A stretch of 10,848 nucleotides of DNA from an uncultured Ruminococcus sp. GTDB lineage: Bacteria; Bacillota; Clostridia; Oscillospirales; Ruminococcaceae. The notes beneath the pieces are model-generated. The model had not been told where the DNA came from and searched no databases. It was given only the letters and a program-made list of their open reading frames with translations. The position numbers and the translations under genes are program-made. Of the stretch, positions 1 to 4,069 are shown piece after piece. The DNA is taken from the NCBI GenBank assembly GCA_937910385.1, contig CALEPT010000007.1, forward strand, positions 1 to 10,848. The letters run 5' to 3'. Within the stretch, counting starts at the first letter, position 1. Every line of letters starts with the position of its first letter.

Positions 1-2
1 GC

Positions 3-125
3 ACTTTAGGACAGGAAAAGGGCTCCAACACTGTCATCATCGGCAACGGGGAGCGCATTTTACCGGACTCAACCAGCGGTAGAGTTGCAGGAAATCAACT
101 TACGGTTCGTGTAAAAATACGATGA
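3..125 (+). CDS. 3' end of an unrecognised gene (partial)
   Basis: An open frame enters from the window edge and ends at TGA 123-125, giving 40 residues. The tail reads in part GSNTVIIGNGERILPDSTSG and finishes with a basic NQLTVRVKIR. I do not recognise the family. No start is visible, so this is only the C-terminus of a longer gene. The stop lies 38 bases before the start of the regulator at 164, same strand, with no promoter or terminator between, so the two are probably co-transcribed. A short stretch of this frame (21-52) recurs at 801-832 after the regulator, again in frame and again just before a stop. The open frame is clear; that it is a real gene end is inferred from that repetition and the spacing. 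Confidence 0.5.
   Translation, partial: TLGQEKGSNTVIIGNGERILPDSTSGRVAGNQLTVRVKIR
21..52 (+). repeat. Direct repeat, copy 1, flanking the XRE regulator gene
   Basis: This 32-base stretch matches 801-832 at 26 positions, including an unbroken CATCATCGGC core. Both copies are in an open frame and encode related peptides, GSNTVIIGNGE here and GSHTAIIGGWE in the second copy. The copies are exactly 780 bases apart, with the regulator gene between them. Confidence 0.55.
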
Positions 126-163
126 TACCGGCTATGCTTGAGTCATGAAAGGAGGTGCCCGAT

Positions 164-790
164 ATGGATCAAATCAAAATTGGAAAATTCATAGCATCCT
201 GCAGGAAGGAACAGGGCCTGACTCAGGCGAGCCTTGCTGAGAAGCTCGGTATAAGCGACCGGGCAGTATCAAAATGGGAGACCGGAAAGTCCATGCCGGA
301 TTCAGGGATTATGCTGGAGTTGTGTGAGTTTCTAAAAATCAATGTCAACGAGCTCCTGTCGGGCGAACATATCACAATGGAAAACTACAATGCAAAATCC
401 GAAGAGCTCATTCTGAGCTTAAAATCCGAGAATGAAAACTATGCAAAAAGGCTTCTGCATACTGAAGTATATATCGTAGTGATCGGTGTAGTTGCGAGCC
501 TCGTTATGATAATCGCAGGAATGATTATCGCCATGAAAAACGGCGAGGGTGATTCGCTTGCTATTGCTTTGATCGTGGGCGGCTGTGTGATAGTGGTCGT
601 TGCAGCTCTTATAGGTCTTGGCATTGAAGTGAAAACCGGATATTACAAGTGTTCCGAATGTGGGCACATTTATAAGCCGTCATCTTTTCTGAAAACATCG
701 TTTGCAATGCATATGAATACGACACGTTACATGAAATGCCCAGAATGTGGAAAAAGAAGCTGGCAGAAAAAAGTTCTTACAAAAGAGTGA
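164..790 (+). CDS. XRE-family regulator with two membrane segments and a zinc ribbon
   Basis: The 208-residue protein begins with a Cro/C1-type helix-turn-helix at about residues 5-60; the turn region reads GLTQASLAEKLGISDRAVSKWE. A short charged linker follows. Two strongly hydrophobic segments (about 102-124 and 131-154) with a short loop between them should anchor it in the membrane. The C-terminus has two CxxC pairs (C163/C166 and C192/C195) spaced like a zinc ribbon. Both ends are predicted to be cytoplasmic, so this looks like a membrane-bound DNA-binding protein. Family knowledge: XRE-plus-membrane proteins are common in Firmicutes and mostly uncharacterised. ATG 164 is preferred because AAAGGAGG (148-155) sits 8 bases before it; GTG 155 would overlap that site. 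A tiny ATG...TGA frame (122-148) lies just upstream. The target is unknown; it may regulate its upstream neighbour. Confidence 0.88.
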   Translation: MDQIKIGKFIASCRKEQGLTQASLAEKLGISDRAVSKWETGKSMPDSGIMLELCEFLKINVNELLSGEHITMENYNAKSEELILSLKSENENYAKRLLHTEVYIVVIGVVASLVMIIAGMIIAMKNGEGDSLAIALIVGGCVIVVVAALIGLGIEVKTGYYKCSECGHIYKPSSFLKTSFAMHMNTTRYMKCPECGKRSWQKKVLTKE

Positions 791-791
791 G

Positions 792-842
792 TTAGACCAA
801 GGCTCCCATACTGCCATCATCGGCGGCTGGGAACGGAGATGA
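792..842 (+). pseudogene. Remnant related to the upstream partial gene
   Basis: Sixteen codons and a stop immediately follow the regulator's stop codon, with no start codon or ribosome site. The peptide resembles an internal stretch of the partial gene at the window start, as described under the repeat entries. It looks like a fragment left by duplication or by insertion of the regulator into a related gene. The homology is short, so the call is tentative. Confidence 0.4.
801..832 (+). repeat. Direct repeat, copy 2, downstream of the XRE gene
   Basis: This is the second copy of the 21-52 stretch, 26 of 32 bases identical. It lies in an open frame with no start of its own, 792-842, reading LDQGSHTAIIGGWERR then TGA. 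The first copy reads LGQEKGSNTVIIGNGER, so the similarity extends slightly beyond the 32 bases at the protein level. It is best read as a decayed duplicate of the upstream gene's 3' end. Confidence 0.5.
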
Positions 843-1027
843 TCTCAGAGTTCATTGACTTTTCAGCTATTCAGATCAATGCACATCGCAACAAGACGAG
901 GACTAAGACTTGGACTTACTTGATCGACTACGGTTTTTACTCGGTGGGCGGCTGTCATAAGCGTACTCTGAATACGAAACGGCCTGATGTGGAAGAACCT
1001 GTGTATGCTGCGATGTGCGAAAAATGA
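839..1027 (+). CDS. Hypothetical small protein or gene fragment (62 aa)
   Basis: This open frame encodes a basic peptide rich in Asn, Lys, Arg and Thr, including RNKTRTKTWTYLIDYGFYSV. I do not recognise it. The ATG at 839 has only a weak GGGAACGGAG stretch before it and overlaps the preceding remnant's TGA. Its own stop TGA (1025-1027) overlaps the ATG of the next frame at 1024 as ATGA, an arrangement typical of translationally coupled genes. It could equally be a fragment of a larger decayed gene, which the position between a remnant and an IS favours. Confidence 0.3.
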   Translation: MISEFIDFSAIQINAHRNKTRTKTWTYLIDYGFYSVGGCHKRTLNTKRPDVEEPVYAAMCEK

Positions 1028-1155
1028 AAAGCCTTGAGGTCGCAAAGCGTGAGGAGGAAACTCCCGATGCTGAGACAGAAACACTCAAAGCTGAGATGCT
1101 GAAACTTGATGATGAAATGTTTTGCCTTCCAAATGTTGGTTTGTCAATGATATGA
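1024..1155 (+). pseudogene. Small acidic open frame cut by the IS insertion
   Basis: The frame starts with ATG 1024 (ATGA overlap with the previous frame) and encodes a Glu-rich, probably helical peptide starting MKSLEVAKREEETPDAETET. It runs through the target duplication (1109-1133) into the left end of the IS and stops at 1153-1155, so its last residues are IS-encoded. Joining the two flanks without the IS gives a frame that continues past CCA AAA GTC TTG and ends at TAA inside the tRNA-Leu promoter region, about 48 residues in all. Whether it was ever expressed is unknown. The IS has clearly changed its 3' end. Confidence 0.35.
1109..1133. repeat. IS target-site duplication, left copy (25 bp)
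   Basis: These 25 bases, beginning ATGATGAAATG, are identical to 2228-2252. They abut the IS left end, which begins TGT at 1134. A perfect duplication lying exactly next to both inverted repeats is the mark of transposition. Confidence 0.9.
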
Positions 1156-1164
1156 GACAAATTA
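1134..1164. repeat. IS terminal inverted repeat, left
   Basis: The left end starts TGTTGG and contains TGAGACAAATTA at 1153-1164. Aligned with the reverse complement of 2197-2227, about 25 of 30 paired positions agree with two single-base gaps. The best conserved block is TGAGACAA, probably the transposase-binding part. The block includes codons of the truncated small open frame. Confidence 0.85.
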
Positions 1165-1166
1165 AA

Positions 1167-2111
1167 TCAAAAAACTTGACCTGACTTAAGGAAAGCCTTG
1201 ATGTAGTCAGAAGGCGACTTCCAGTTGAGTGGGCGCATAGGGAAATTGTTGTATTTTCTGCTGTGAACAGCTAATTGCTTTTTGAAGTCATCGAAGGAAT
1301 AGAATTTATGTATGGCATAGAAATACTCGTTATCTTTGCGGTGAGAACGCTCAACTTTGCCGTTATGACGAGGAGTATAAGGTTTGATGAGTTTATGCTT
1401 TATGCCACGCTGTTTGAGAAGCTTCTCAAACAGCGTGGGTGTTGGTTTATCTGAACTGCTGAGTCGCTTGGTAAATTCCTGTCCGTTGTCAGTCTGGAAG
1501 CACTCTACTTTGAACTTGAACGCCTTGAGCATATGCTCGAGGAATACTGCCGAGCTGTATGAGCTGTGCTCCTCAAAGGCTTCGAGATAGCGAAAACGGG
1601 AGTATTCATCTATGGCAGTGTATTGATAGAACTTGCGCCCCTCGGACTTAGCGTCACCAACTATGCAGGCATCAGGAACGTATTTAACATCTATCTGAAC
1701 TCGCTGTCCGGGATACTGCATCTTCTCATACGGCTTTGGGATATACTTGGGATTCGGAGGCTTAACAGGCTGCAATTCAAGTTTTCTGAGCATTCTCCAT
1801 AAGCTTGTGATAGAACGTGTATAACCTTTCTGTTTTAGCTTTACCCAGAACACCACAAGACCTGTATGCTTGTTTCTTTTTCGCATATCTTTTATCAGCT
1901 TTATTTCTTCTTCAGTGTGCTGATTAGGGTGGCTGTGAGGGCGATGTGAGCGGTCCTGAAGAGACTGTAAAGTACCGTCATAACGTTCTTTCCAACGATA
2001 TATCGTTGCTCTTCCTACGTTATATCGCCTTGCTGCGGCGGTAACACCTTTTTTCTCTGCATATTTAATTACGGCTTGACGGCGAGTAGTAATCTGTGTT
2101 ATAGTATTCAT
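1167..2111 (-). CDS. DDE transposase of the IS
   Basis: This 314-residue transposase is predicted to cut and join the element's ends. Residues about 8-60 form a helix-turn-helix (AARRYNVGRATIYRWKERY) followed by a charged linker. An rve-type RNase H catalytic core spans about 130-300. The likely catalytic triad is D141 (VQIDVKY), D208 (FQTDNGQEF) and E254 (RHNGKVERSH). D208 and E254 are separated by 45 residues rather than the usual 35; the extra residues are SSSDKPTPTL and the following segment. The gene is uninterrupted, so the enzyme may be active. The ATG at 2111 is the first possible start because TGA lies just upstream in frame. AGGAGGT precedes it by an unusually long 14 bases, which may keep translation low. 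A perfect 34-bp palindrome lies inside the gene. Confidence 0.93.
   Translation of the reverse strand: MNTITQITTRRQAVIKYAEKKGVTAAARRYNVGRATIYRWKERYDGTLQSLQDRSHRPHSHPNQHTEEEIKLIKDMRKRNKHTGLVVFWVKLKQKGYTRSITSLWRMLRKLELQPVKPPNPKYIPKPYEKMQYPGQRVQIDVKYVPDACIVGDAKSEGRKFYQYTAIDEYSRFRYLEAFEEHSSYSSAVFLEHMLKAFKFKVECFQTDNGQEFTKRLSSSDKPTPTLFEKLLKQRGIKHKLIKPYTPRHNGKVERSHRKDNEYFYAIHKFYSFDDFKKQLAVHSRKYNNFPMRPLNWKSPSDYIKAFLKSGQVF
1405..1438. repeat. Perfect 34-bp palindrome inside the transposase gene
   Basis: Each arm is 17 bases and the centre is AAGCTT, with no spacer and no mismatch. The bases just outside (G1404 and G1439) no longer pair. On the coding strand it encodes the PTLFEKLLKQRG segment, at the longer-than-usual spacing between the second Asp and the catalytic Glu. 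In RNA it could fold into a stem of about 15 pairs with a 4-base loop. Confidence 0.95.
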
Positions 2112-2196
2112 AGCGGATCAGCTTGACCTCCTGTTGCTTTTATCTTTCGCAACTTAACTGTAACACAGGTTTATGCTGCTCCGCTACCTTTTTTTG

Positions 2197-2227
2197 TAAA
2201 TTGTCTCACATCTATTGTAATCCTACA
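2197..2227. repeat. IS terminal inverted repeat, right
   Basis: Read on the minus strand this end starts TGTAGGATTACAAT and carries TGTGAGACAATTTAC, matching the left end as described there. Between this end and the transposase start are about 85 bases that must hold the transposase promoter. I see no convincing -35/-10 pair in them. Confidence 0.85.
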
Positions 2228-2252
2228 ATGATGAAATGTTTTGCCTTCCAAA
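2228..2252. repeat. IS target-site duplication, right copy (25 bp)
   Basis: This is identical to 1109-1133 and starts directly after the IS right end. It stops four bases before the TTGACA box of the tRNA-Leu promoter, so the original promoter remains intact after insertion. Confidence 0.9.
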
Positions 2253-2256
2253 AGTC

Positions 2257-2285
2257 TTGACAATCTTAAAAAAATATGATAATAT
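2257..2285 (+). promoter_or_regulatory. SigA-type promoter of tRNA-Leu
   Basis: A perfect TTGACA (2257-2262) is followed after 17 bases by TAATAT (2280-2285) in an AT-only stretch where GATAAT (2278-2283) is an alternative -10. Transcription would start around 2291, a few bases before the mature tRNA 5' end. Confidence 0.75.
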
Positions 2286-2298
2286 ATAATTTGGTGAA

Positions 2299-2384
2299 GC
2301 CGCTGTGGTGGAATAGGCAGACACAAGGGACTTAAAATCCCTCGCCCCTAAAGCGTACCGGTTCAAGTCCGGTCAGCGGCACCA
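2299..2384 (+). tRNA. tRNA-Leu (anticodon UAA)
   Basis: The gene is 86 bases with encoded CCA. The acceptor arms GCCGCTG (2299-2305) and CAGCGGC (2374-2380) pair fully, followed by discriminator A and CCA. The anticodon arm is AGGGA, loop CTTAAAA, TCCCT, placing TAA at the anticodon, so it reads UUA (and UUG by wobble). A long variable arm and the T arm with GTTCAAG complete a class II leucine tRNA. It is transcribed away from the IS, with its promoter immediately upstream. Confidence 0.97.
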
Positions 2385-2520
2385 GCAGTGAGCCACCGCG
2401 AGCTTCCACGTTGACGCTCGCAGGCTCGCTTACTTTTACAGAAGGCACCGTCTGCTTTCACTCACGGCACTGTCATTAATTTTGTACGGTTTACACAGTC
2501 GGGGAGCCCCCGCTGGCAGT
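2385..2520 (+). other. tRNA trailer region of unknown role
   Basis: No gene is seen here. About 136 bases separate the tRNA 3' end from the first strong terminator, so the primary transcript has a long trailer unless it ends earlier. Weak hairpins can be drawn, for example GCGAGC (2398-2403) with GCTCGC (2416-2421), and a GC-rich CGGGGAGCCCCCG at about 2500. None is followed by a T-run and no second tRNA is recognisable. Confidence 0.4.
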
Positions 2521-2556
2521 TTCGCGCCTCAGTTTTTCTGGGGCGCGAATTTTTTT
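2521..2556 (+). terminator. Strong intrinsic terminator of the tRNA-Leu unit
   Basis: TTCGCGCCTCAG (2521-2532) pairs with CTGGGGCGCGAA (2538-2549) to give a 12-pair stem with one G-T pair and a five-T loop. Seven T residues follow (2550-2556). The T-run is on the plus-strand side only, so it ends rightward transcription from the tRNA. Confidence 0.9.
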
Positions 2557-2577
2557 GCATATAAACAAAATGCAAAT

Positions 2578-2604
2578 CCCCTCCTAATTATCAGAAAGGA
2601 GGGG
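2578..2604 (-). terminator. Probable terminator of the minus-strand two-domain gene
   Basis: CCCCTCCT (2578-2585) pairs with AGGAGGGG (2597-2604) in an 8-pair stem, 13 bases beyond the stop of the minus-strand gene. On the minus strand the stem is followed by a loose T-rich stretch (ATTTGCATTTTG) rather than a clean run, so efficiency may be moderate. The two terminators 2521-2604 insulate convergent units. Confidence 0.65.
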
Positions 2605-2617
2605 GGAGTAGCTTTCG

Positions 2618-3370
2618 TTAATTGTTTATTTCACGTATTTCATATGTAATGTCATAGGCGTCATCATTACAGTGAGCATAAAAGGTTTCAATAAGGCGTT
2701 TTGCGACTATGCGACCTCCTTCTTCGTCGGAACCTATAAGAATAACGAACACCTGCCTTCCGTGAAGCGACGATATATCGCCTCTTCTTAGACAGGTCTG
2801 AACGACATTCGAAAAAGTATGTATAATTTCCGGTTCAATGAAAGAACTTTTGAATCTGGAATCAACCTTGAATATCAGAAGCTGAGCTTTTTTATCAAGT
2901 CGCTCGAGTAAGCGCAAAACGAAGCGATAAATATTTGCGAAGTCATTTTCCTGAATAATAAATGAACCGCCGCCTGTATTGGAAGCAGCAATATTATCGA
3001 AGAGGCGGAAATCTACAGGATCTTCAGAAAATGCCGAATTGCTGCAGAGAGAGAGGATACGGTGTTTGATAAGCTTTGCGGGCATTGGCAGGACAATAAC
3101 ATCATCTGCTCCGCAGTCGAGGATACGTTCAAGATAATCGGGATCGTTATTGAAGGTGATTACAGCGGCAGGAAGAAGTTTGATTTTAATTTCTCTTAAA
3201 ATTTCGTCAAGCTTATCGTCGTCAGCCGCTTCCGGAACGAGTACGCAGTCGAAATCTGATGAGATGTCATTGAGCTGCACTTCTTTAAAGTTTACTTCAT
3301 CCATGTCTTCAAAAAATTTGAGCGTGCTTGCATCACAACCGCTGATGATCGCAGCTTTCTTTTCAGCCAT
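2618..3370 (-). CDS. Degenerate receiver plus GGDEF-like two-domain protein
   Basis: This 250-residue soluble protein appears to combine a CheY-like N-terminal domain (about 5-110) with a diguanylate-cyclase-like C-terminal domain (about 140-248). The receiver fold is suggested by a typical strand-helix pattern and the CGADDVIVLPMP segment (86-97), matching GADDYI-x-KP of response regulators. However, the usual phospho-accepting Asp is not where expected (DFDCVLVPEA) and the conserved Lys before Pro is Leu. The second domain has the LRRGD (194-198) that precedes the active site of GGDEF proteins, but the signature itself reads HGRQV. I infer a non-enzymatic signalling or binding protein, perhaps a nucleotide sensor or partner-binding module. 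ATG 3370 is supported by AAAGGAG about 10 bases upstream. It is a single-gene unit with its own promoter and terminator. Domain assignment is by motif only. Confidence 0.75.
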   Translation of the reverse strand: MAEKKAAIISGCDASTLKFFEDMDEVNFKEVQLNDISSDFDCVLVPEAADDDKLDEILREIKIKLLPAAVITFNNDPDYLERILDCGADDVIVLPMPAKLIKHRILSLCSNSAFSEDPVDFRLFDNIAASNTGGGSFIIQENDFANIYRFVLRLLERLDKKAQLLIFKVDSRFKSSFIEPEIIHTFSNVVQTCLRRGDISSLHGRQVFVILIGSDEEGGRIVAKRLIETFYAHCNDDAYDITYEIREINN

Positions 3371-3436
3371 AATAAAAACTCCTTTTTGTAAAACAGCTAA
3401 GCCGGATACCTGCTGTATTTTTTATAATATAATAAT

Positions 3437-3466
3437 ATCATAAATCATGTGAAATGTCTTTCTCAA
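3437..3466 (-). promoter_or_regulatory. Promoter of the degenerate receiver/GGDEF gene
   Basis: On the minus strand TTGAGA (3461-3466) is followed after 18 bases by TATGAT (3437-3442). The distance to the ATG at 3370 leaves a leader of about 60 bases containing the ribosome site. Confidence 0.6.
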
Positions 3467-3516
3467 ATTTTATAAACAACTCTTTTTTGTACGTTTGCAC
3501 ATAACAGGGCATTTGG

Positions 3517-3532
3517 CACAAATGGATTTGTG
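3517..3532. repeat. Short palindrome, operator-like
   Basis: CACAAAT and ATTTGTG are perfect 7-base inverted arms separated by GG. It lies about 50 bases upstream of the minus-strand promoter's -35 box. It may be a regulator site, but no partner protein is indicated and chance cannot be excluded. Confidence 0.4.
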
Positions 3533-3620
3533 AGATATTACAAAAAGCTGGTAACTTATTCTACGCGCATTATCACGTTAATTATGAAGAGGCTAACTAT
3601 AAATTTTAAACTTCTGCTCC

Positions 3621-3649
3621 TTGAATACATTAAAAATAACGTATATGCT
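3621..3649 (+). promoter_or_regulatory. Possible plus-strand promoter
   Basis: TTGAAT (3621-3626) is followed after 17 bases by TATGCT (3644-3649). The only downstream signal is the terminator at 3780-3820, so it would drive a short untranslated transcript. The match is moderate and the region is AT-rich. Confidence 0.35.
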
Positions 3650-3655
3650 ATTATG

Positions 3656-3824
3656 GTAAATTGTAATATTATAACTTTGTGTAGCTGCACAATACAGTTA
3701 ACTTAAAACTGTTAGTTTTTAACAATCATTTTACGCACTGCAGAAAACATGGGGAGTTAACAGTCATGTTTTTATATACAAAACAGCCATATCTGTCTCA
3801 TGGACGGATATGGCTGTTTTGTTG
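3656..3824 (+). ncRNA. Candidate small RNA between a promoter and a terminator
   Basis: A transcript from the possible promoter at 3621 to the terminator at 3780-3820 would be about 165 bases and has no open frame of note. Partial self-complementarity can be seen, with CAGTTAAC and GTTAACAG copies around 3707 and 3757. I do not recognise a known RNA family. The call rests only on the promoter-terminator pairing. Confidence 0.25.
3780..3820. terminator. Large two-way intrinsic terminator
   Basis: AAAACAGCCATATC (3780-3793) pairs perfectly with GATATGGCTGTTTT (3807-3820). Four further inner pairs (one T-G) leave the loop TCATG, for about 18 pairs in all. The outer A/T quartets supply a short T-run on each strand, so it can stop transcription both ways. 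On the minus strand it is the likely end of the xylanase transcript, about 250 bases past the stop codon. Confidence 0.85.
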
Positions 3825-3849
3825 ATTTGTCCCTTACAACAAAATCGGG

Positions 3850-4028
3850 AATTATACTCCACGCTATTGCAAAATATCTATTAGGATATTTTGCAATCTG
3901 CCGTCAATGACGGCAGACGGCGCTTGCGCCGTGAGCGCTCTGTTTATACTGCCTTTTCAAAGCCGCTGTGCGGCTTTGCAGCCTGCAAAATGTACAATGT
4001 ACATTTTGCAATAGAGGCAAGTATATAT
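3850..4028. repeat. Array of five perfect hairpins inside imperfect terminal inverted repeats
   Basis: Five clean hairpins follow each other: 3866-3897 (13 pairs), 3897-3917 (9 pairs), 3918-3931 (6 pairs), 3958-3978 (9 pairs) and 3984-4010 (12 pairs). Three of them have three-base loops (AAT, TGT, AAT). An eight-base palindrome GAGCGCTC lies at 3933-3940. The block is bounded by 3850-3875 and the reverse complement of 4003-4028, which agree at 20 of 26 positions including CTATTGCAAAAT. It resembles a MITE or REP-like intergenic element. It lies in the 3' untranslated region of the xylanase transcript and could also protect that mRNA. Confidence 0.75.
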
Positions 4029-4069
4029 TAAACTATGCCGCCGATGTGCAGAAGGCGGACAAGGTTTAA

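Larger units (their letters stand above)
1134..2227 (-). mobile_element. Complete 1094-bp insertion sequence, IS481-like with a long (25-bp) target duplication
   Basis: The element is bounded by imperfect terminal inverted repeats (1134-1164 and 2197-2227, both starting TGT) and flanked by identical 25-bp copies of target DNA. It carries a single minus-strand transposase gene whose stop lies 33 bases inside the left end. The transposase fold resembles IS481-like and IS3-like DDE enzymes with an N-terminal helix-turn-helix. As I know these groups, IS481 members usually duplicate 4-15 bp, whereas the IS1202 group duplicates roughly 24-29 bp. The duplication therefore points to IS1202-like behaviour, while the compact size is closer to IS481. 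Intact ends, an intact gene and perfect duplications suggest recent insertion. Confidence 0.9.
3371..4069. other. 700-bp intergenic region without a protein gene
   Basis: This AT-rich stretch holds no convincing protein gene on either strand. From left to right it contains the minus-strand promoter at 3437-3466, a palindrome CACAAATGGATTTGTG (3517-3532), a possible plus-strand promoter near 3621, a large two-way terminator (3780-3820) and a compact array of hairpins (3850-4028). The right half is transcribed as the 3' untranslated end of the xylanase gene unless transcription ends earlier. Confidence 0.7.

Noticed and set aside
122..148. Eight-residue leader peptide before the XRE gene
   Set aside because: It overlaps the previous stop as ATGA and ends at the regulator's ribosome site, but has no ribosome site of its own and no regulatory codons; it is mentioned only in the gene entry.
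1151..2210. IS ends placed at the TGAGACAA blocks instead of 1134 and 2227
   Set aside because: These shorter limits leave no matching duplication next to them. Placing the ends at TGT (1134 and 2227) extends the inverted repeats and makes the 25-bp duplications fit exactly.
3656..3824. 6S RNA or a known riboswitch
   Set aside because: I could not draw the long bulged rod of 6S RNA or any conserved riboswitch core, so only a generic candidate RNA is reported.
3866..4010. CRISPR array
   Set aside because: The repeats are inverted arms of separate hairpins with differing sequences, not direct repeats with spacers, and no cas gene is nearby.
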